From positions 36,389 to 100,388 of the forward strand of contig CAJTQA010000005.1 in NCBI GenBank assembly GCA_910578455.1: a stretch of 64,000 nt of DNA, read 5' to 3'. How positions within the stretch are numbered: the first letter of the stretch is position 1; each line of letters begins with the position of its first letter. Under the pieces are notes generated by a model, which was given only the letters and a program-made list of their open reading frames with translations, did not search any database and was not told where the DNA came from. Positions 59,422-64,000 of this stretch are shown piece by piece. The translations under genes and the position numbers were made by a program. The stretch is from an uncultured Dorea sp. GTDB taxonomy: Bacteria; Bacillota; Clostridia; Lachnospirales; Lachnospiraceae.

Positions 59422-59838
59422 ATGAATGAGATTCAATTAAAGTTGTGTGATATTCAAGGTAGATTATTTGAACTTTCTGCTGACAATAATTATGGAAGTG
59501 CCAATTTTATAAAAACATTTATGACCTCTGAAGTAGCAAAGGCCTTGGATTCGAAATATAACCGTATGCAGTGGGCTGGAGAAGAGTATCTGTTAGAGGA
59601 ACTTGTGGCTATCTCTGGAGATAAAATAACCAGCGAAGGCGAAGTATATTCAAAAAACATCTTGTATTGGATGGGATACCTTTACCGCTATTGGCATTAT
59701 TACACCCAAGAAGACAGTTCAAAGATATATAAACAGGCACCAGTAGGAACAATGAAAAGAAATTATCTAATGTTCCATACGATGGCACCGGAGTTGGCGA
59801 TAGAGGATTTGAAAGAAATTAGTGGACAGACGAAATAG
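59422..59838 (+). CDS. small partner of the HTH-DUF3990 protein, putative antitoxin
   Basis: 138 aa, 2 bp after the DUF3990 gene and so in one transcript. No family recognised with confidence; the protein is mostly helical (LCDIQGRLFELSADN, FIKTFMTSEVAKALDSKYNRMQW, ILYWMGYLYRYWHYYTQ) with a small acidic C-terminal part. The gene order and the short length fit a toxin-antitoxin module. Toxicity and neutralisation are inferred from context, not from a motif. Confidence 0.6.
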   Translation: MNEIQLKLCDIQGRLFELSADNNYGSANFIKTFMTSEVAKALDSKYNRMQWAGEEYLLEELVAISGDKITSEGEVYSKNILYWMGYLYRYWHYYTQEDSSKIYKQAPVGTMKRNYLMFHTMAPELAIEDLKEISGQTK

Positions 59839-60276
59839 CTAATTTATTTATTGAGCGAAAGGTAAATTAATGGCACGTAGAAATTTTTATGAAATAATGA
59901 AAATATAAGAACAAATATTACAAAAGAATATAGTAGAATTAATGAATTGTTTGGGGCTGTCGCTTTTACGATTAATAAAGTATTGTTCGAGGCTGTAAAA
60001 AATCTTGTGTCTATGGAAAATAAGATTTCCTGATAAGAATTAGATATGTAAAAGATTTTTGTCAGTTTTAATCACTTCTTGTTGTCGATTTGCTGTTGAA
60101 GATTTCTTTGTATTTATAGTGTAGCCACGTTGGAAAGTTTTATACATTTTTTTCTAAATTTTTGCATGATAATTAAGTTCCTGTACTATCTGCTTTTTCG
60201 TGGGCGCTGCCTACACCTGGTCTCCGGAATAAGATTGGAGTTTTTTGGCAATGATACAGATGCCAATGGAATAAGG
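59839..60276. other. gap of about 440 bp with a short coding remnant
   Basis: No full gene. A 42-codon stretch at about 59905-60033 reads TKEYSRINELFGAVAFTINKVLFEAVKNLV and stops at TGA, without a start codon or ribosome site, so it looks like a decayed gene end. At 60245-60266 the sequence has TTGGCA and TGCCAA as a short inverted repeat. Confidence 0.4.
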
Positions 60277-60319
60277 GCGGGATGGTTTGTTTGGATGATG
60301 CCATCCCGCTTTTCCTTTT
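60277..60319 (+). terminator. hairpin at the 3' edge of the IS256 transposase
   Basis: GCGGGATGG (60277-60285) and CCATCCCGC (60301-60309) form a perfect 9-bp GC-rich stem followed by TTTTCCTTTT on the plus strand. It would stop transcription entering the minus-strand transposase gene from outside. Confidence 0.5.
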
Positions 60320-61531
60320 ACAGGTAGTTTGTGATCCTCTCACCATATAGAACAATCAGCTGATTCAACACCTGATCCCAGTTCCGGTATCTCTGCGTCC
60401 ATTTCTTCACTACATTTTCACTGGCCAGATATAACATCTTTTCTAAGGACGTATCGCTGGGAAACACGCTTTTTGTCTTTGCAATTTTCCGGTATTGGCG
60501 GTTGACCCCTTCGATGATGTTCGTAGTATACATAATGCACCTGATATCGTCTGAAAATTGAAAAAAGGAACTTACATCTTTCCAATTATTCTCCCAATTA
60601 CTAATTGCATAAGGATACTTTTTCCCCAACGTTCCTTGACAGCATCCAGTTCTGACAGTGCTGCGGATTCTGTGGGCGCGTTATATACTGCTTTGAAATC
60701 CGCGGAAAACTTCTTCAAATCATTATAGTTGATATACTTGAAAGAATTCCTCAGCATATGGATCACGCACCGCTGGAGCCCTGCCTGTGGATATACTGCC
60801 TGTATCGCCTCCTTAAATCCCGGGAGACTGTCTACGCAGAAGAACATTACGTCTTTTACGCCCCTGTTTTTCAGGTCATTTAACATGCCAAGCCAAAACT
60901 TGCTTGTCTCGTTTGCGCCTACCGTAATGCTTAGGATATCTTTGTACCCCTCTACTGTGACGCCCAGTACGATGTATGCAGCGCGGTTCAGTATCCTTCC
61001 ATCCTCCCGGACTTTATAGTGGATGCAGTCCATGAATACAAAAGGATAGATTGGATTTAAAGGGCGGTACTGCCATTCTTTTACTTGCGGCAGGATCTTA
61101 TCCGTGATCTTGCTGACCATTTCGGCGGACACTTCGATCCCATACAGATCATTTAACTGGTCATGGATATCACGGGTACTCATTCCACGTGCATATAGTG
61201 AGATCACTTTTTCTTCGATTCCAGAGATATCTCTTTGGTACTTAGGAATTAACATTGGCTCAAATTCATCGTTTCTGTCTCTGGGCACATCAATCTGGAA
61301 TTCACCATATTGGCTTTTAAGCGTCTTGGTCGAATTGCCGTTTCTTTTATTATCTGTCAGTAGATCACCCTTTTGATTTTTCTCATAACCAAGAGTGGCA
61401 TCCAGCTCTGTTTCCATAAGCTCCTGAAAAATGTCCTTAAAGCTTTCTTTGAGGAGGGAATAAACACCTTCCACGCTGCTAATGTTATTTTGTGAGATGA
61501 TTTGTCGAATTTGTTCCTTTGCAACTGCCAT
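60318..61531 (-). pseudogene. IS256-family transposase interrupted by a frame break on a -1 slippery site
   Basis: ATG at 61531 (MAVAKEQIRQIISQ). Motifs of the IS256/MULE transposase are visible: the DDE-type VFMDCIHYKVRE and FFCVDSLPGFKEAI, QRCVIHMLRNSFKYI, and a C-terminal TTNIIEGVNRQYRKI. At the T5 run 60619-60623 (plus strand) the frame changes: the 5' part continues as WGKSILMQ, while the real family end GKKYPYAISNW lies in the -1 frame. The join sits exactly at the 0-frame heptamer G_GGA_AAA, so a -1 slip would give a full-length protein of about 405 aa. A missing A is equally possible. Confidence 0.8.
60318..61531 (-). mobile_element. IS256-family insertion sequence
   Basis: Single-gene element on the minus strand. 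No long terminal inverted repeats could be matched; the right flank (61532-61700) contains a GGTAGTGTAAAATAATTT-like stretch in reverse, the left side only a short TAGTGTA at 60117-60123, so the ends are not defined. Downstream the hairpin at 60277-60309 bounds the coding part. The 259-bp gap on the other side (61532-61790) shows no gene. Confidence 0.7.
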
Positions 61532-61790
61532 AAAAATACTCTTTTTCCATAAGAATTGACATATCTTAATTCTTACCAAAAAGGAGCCATTTTTTACCAG
61601 AGACACAAATTATTTTACACTACCTATTGTTCCATGAACTTTTCTACACTGAATTCAACTAATCTTGGAAAGAACCTATCTACTGTTTACTGATGTAAGC
61701 GTAATACAGAAACACAAGACGGCATATCCTTTCTCAAAGAAGTGCCGCCTGCTTTACGCATAAAGAAATCAAATTATGACAATAGTCATT

Positions 61791-63734
61791 TTAGTAATCT
61801 AATAAAAATACATTGATCAGTTTATCTAATTGATTACGATTTTCTGAAGATATATTGAGTTCTTTATAATTATTTATTGCATTTTGCATAAAACTGTTTA
61901 TTCCTTGCACTGTTTTTTTCTTACGTTCTCGTTGAAAATCATCACTATTATATGGTGAATAAACAGCTTCACTAATGACATTTATTGCACTATCATTCTC
62001 TTCAATATTTAGAAAATTATGTATTCTACATATTTCGCAGAGAATTGTAGCCAATGTATATTGTGTGTGAGCTAAAGTAATTAGTAACCTTTCATTATTT
62101 TTTTCTTCATATTTGTTCTCAATCATTGCTTTTGATATCTTTACAAGTTCCAGAGCTTTATTTAAATAATCTAATTTGTCACAATTGTTCGTGAGAACAT
62201 ATGAATAATTTAGATAACATTTGGAATTTTGGTGCAGGAAATGAAAATCCTCTGCTAAAAGTTCATGCAATACTGTATATATATAAACAATTAGTTCTAT
62301 ATTTCCGTGAAATTCATCAAGAAAAATGTCATTTATAACATCAAATAAAATAAAATTACGGCAGATGTTACGCTGTTTATGTTCGTTATGACCGCAAGAG
62401 TCTATAATTTTTTTTATAATGTATCTATATGCATCACCAACAATTTCATAATTATCTTTTTTGCGAGCATAAACGCCCAATTCTCTTCTCAGCCAGTATT
62501 TAGAGTTTAATACATATTTTATTCTTGACAAATCGGAAGCATCTTTTTCATGAATATTGGTTTCAATTCTTTCTATAAAAGGATCATATCTCTTCGCTGC
62601 TTCTACAATTTCTAAATCAAAAGAAAAGTTTACTATTTCTAACGAAAAAATTTTTTCTTTAATCGCTAATACAATTAGAAGTGCAAGTTGTTTTGGTGTT
62701 TGAATTTTAATATGTTGTGTTGAAAATTTTCCTTTTTTCTTTAACAAATTTTCTGTATATATTAGCTGATCTAATAAAGTACGCTTGAAAGTACAAGGTG
62801 GCAGGTGTACTGTTGGTAATAACTTGTTAATTTCTTTTAGTTCTTCTGTTTTTTTATTATTCATAAATCTATTGTATAACGAATATGTTAAAATATCTGT
62901 TGATTGAATTATGTTTTGTTTTAATTTCCATTTTACAATCCCTAATGTATCACTATCATTATAATTAACATTAATAATGAAATTACTGCGATTTATGTTG
63001 ATTTTCTGTGCACTTTGAAGAATGTATTCAAATTGCTCTCTTCCAATTGTGCCTATATCAAATAAAGAGACTATGCCCCTTTTCTCTATTAATTTTTCTA
63101 ATGCTGTTTGTGTTATACGAGATTTGCCATCAAAATAAAATACTTCACGATCTCGTATAGCTCTATACAAATCCGCAAGAAGATAAGATTTCCCAGATAA
63201 ACGCGAACCATATATTAAATGAACTTTATTTTTGTTTATATTTTTGGTAATTGTTTCTTTTATGCTACGTGAAATAAAATAGTAAGGATAAGTTATAATT
63301 TGTTTTTTCAAATCAAATAATCCTTTACCCCATAAAAAATAATCTTGATTTTTTTCTATTTCGGTTCCCTTTAAGAAAGACATACTAAATTGATTATGCT
63401 TAGTTAGTTCATCTTCTTGAATTTTTGTAGATTCATTCCATGTATCTAGCAAAAAATAATACATTTCTTCAAAAGTTTGAAAACAAACAACATCTGTTAT
63501 CCCAAACGTTTTAAACTTGGATTGCTGTAATTTACTCGGTTTTCCTTTTATAAAAATAATTGTTCGGCTCAAGGTATCTTTATCAGTATAATCAAATGAC
63601 CATGTGGACAAGGTCTTTAAATCTATTTCGTCATCAAGACTACATCCTATAAATATTATATTTTGGTTTTTATAGTCATTTCTTAGTTTATAGAGAAGAG
63701 CAAAACGCATTGATTTTAAGATGAGATTTGGCTG
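61791..63734 (-). pseudogene. SIR2-STAND type defence ATPase lacking its 5' part
   Basis: 639 aa from an internal ATG at 63710; the frame stays open to 63734 (QPNLILKS), then meets TAA at 63735-63737. The first 60 residues (NIIFIGCSLDDEIDLKTLSTW) correspond to the last strands of a SIR2-like NADase domain, so the front of that domain, including the NAD-binding pocket, is missing. A P-loop ATPase follows: VHLIYGSRLSGKSYLL (Walker A), FDG, then a helical repeat-like C-terminal half. SIR2 plus STAND proteins are antiphage sensors. The lost 5' end abuts a transposase fragment, suggesting an insertion or deletion. Strongly AT-rich. Confidence 0.6.
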
Positions 63735-63831
63735 TTAGACTTTTAATGTTGAGGGAAGACGCTTTTTAGGCATAACAAAGCTAACGTAAGTCCAAAACCT
63801 ACGAAAATCAGAGAATATTCAGTTACAAAAG

Positions 63832-64000
63832 TCAGGCAGTCCGTTTTAAAGATTTTAGCTTGCGGTAGGATTGACCGGAATTGCCAGTAACTGCAGCAAT
63901 GGCAACAGCCAAAAGACTGATATGGGCAAGTGTGTTTAGGTTTGCAACGGAGGATTTGTTTCTTACCCACATCCGTTCCTGCCCCGTGTTTTTAAAACGG
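63832..64000 (-). CDS. C-terminal end of a transposase (partial at window edge)
   Basis: In the minus-strand frame ending with TGA at 63834-63832 the visible residues are RFKNTGQERMWVRNKSS, then VANLNTLAHISLLAVAIAAVTGN. The N-T-G-x-E-R-M-W-V-R segment followed by a hydrophobic helix is characteristic of the C-terminus of DDE transposases of IS elements in Firmicutes. The family is not named. About 95 bp of non-coding element end lie between it and the broken SIR2 gene. Confidence 0.5.
   Translation of the reverse strand, partial: RFKNTGQERMWVRNKSSVANLNTLAHISLLAVAIAAVTGNSGQSYRKLKSLKRTA

Noticed and set aside
60117..60123. TAGTGTA as a possible left end of the IS256 element
   Set aside because: Only seven bases match the right-side sequence, too few for a terminal repeat.
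63743..63970. A 75-codon cysteine-rich minus-strand frame at the window edge
   Set aside because: Another frame there gives a recognisable transposase C-terminus, so the cysteine-rich frame is a shadow.
1..64000. CRISPR arrays, rRNA and tRNA genes
   Set aside because: No regularly spaced repeats of CRISPR type and no tRNA or rRNA hallmark sequences were noticed on either strand by eye.

Overview
The window looks like chromosome from a gut-type Gram-positive Clostridia, most likely Lachnospiraceae. This is inferred from strong AGGAGG ribosome sites, sigma-A-like TTGnnn-17-TATAAT promoters, mid-range GC in the backbone, and the gene families present (SprA-like protease, CPBP protease, Ter stress module, Gram-positive Pel cluster without outer-membrane parts). 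I saw no rRNA, tRNA or CRISPR array.

Layout. (1) 1-4937: end of an ILEI-domain protein, a SprA-like metalloprotease, a HAD phosphatase, a tRNA-dihydrouridine synthase, a prolyl-tRNA editing protein, a CPBP membrane protease and a nitroreductase. (2) 4983-10470: a secreted repeat protein, an OmpR-type response regulator, a histidine kinase and an FtsX-type ABC exporter, with a candidate regulator box in front of the exporter. (3) 10616-13369: a GT2 glycosyltransferase, a permuted papain-fold protein and an LPG-synthase/flippase-like membrane protein. (4) 13425-28988: a large Ter-type stress module of a phosphoribosyltransferase/TRSP protein, StiP/PELOTA protein, CitE-like lyase, cytosolic trypsin-like protease, YceG-like protein, TelA, five TerD/TerA-family proteins, a P-type Ca ATPase, a HAD phosphatase and an AIM24 protein. 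It is split over several transcription units on both strands. (5) 29122-30120: a divergent LacI-family regulator.

(6) 30223-53696: one tightly packed transcription unit of about 23 kb for an exopolysaccharide. It starts with a Gram-positive Pel core: an SDR-PelD fusion with an intact c-di-GMP I-site, PelE-like, a DUF2194 protein in the PelA position, PelF and PelG. It continues with glycosyltransferases, two DUF4874/DUF4832 proteins around a polytopic GT-C-like protein, an ABC exporter, a pyruvyltransferase, a DUF1919 protein and an Fe-S F420-dehydrogenase-like protein. The promoter carries a run of eight G in its spacer, so it may be phase variable.

(7) 53790-64000: an AT-rich accessory region. 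It holds an alpha/beta hydrolase preceded by a seven-codon leader peptide and two mutually exclusive hairpins (an attenuator-like arrangement), an unknown low-GC gene, a decayed IS110 element, an RlaP-type nucleotidyltransferase, an HTH-DUF3990 toxin-like gene with a small partner, an IS256 transposase whose frame break sits on a -1 slippery heptamer, a SIR2-STAND defence gene lacking its 5' part, and a transposase end at the window edge.

The strongest leads are the leader-peptide attenuator, the G-tract promoter plus SDR-PelD I-site of the polysaccharide operon, and the HTH-DUF3990 pair. All function calls are from reading motifs and family resemblance; no search was run.
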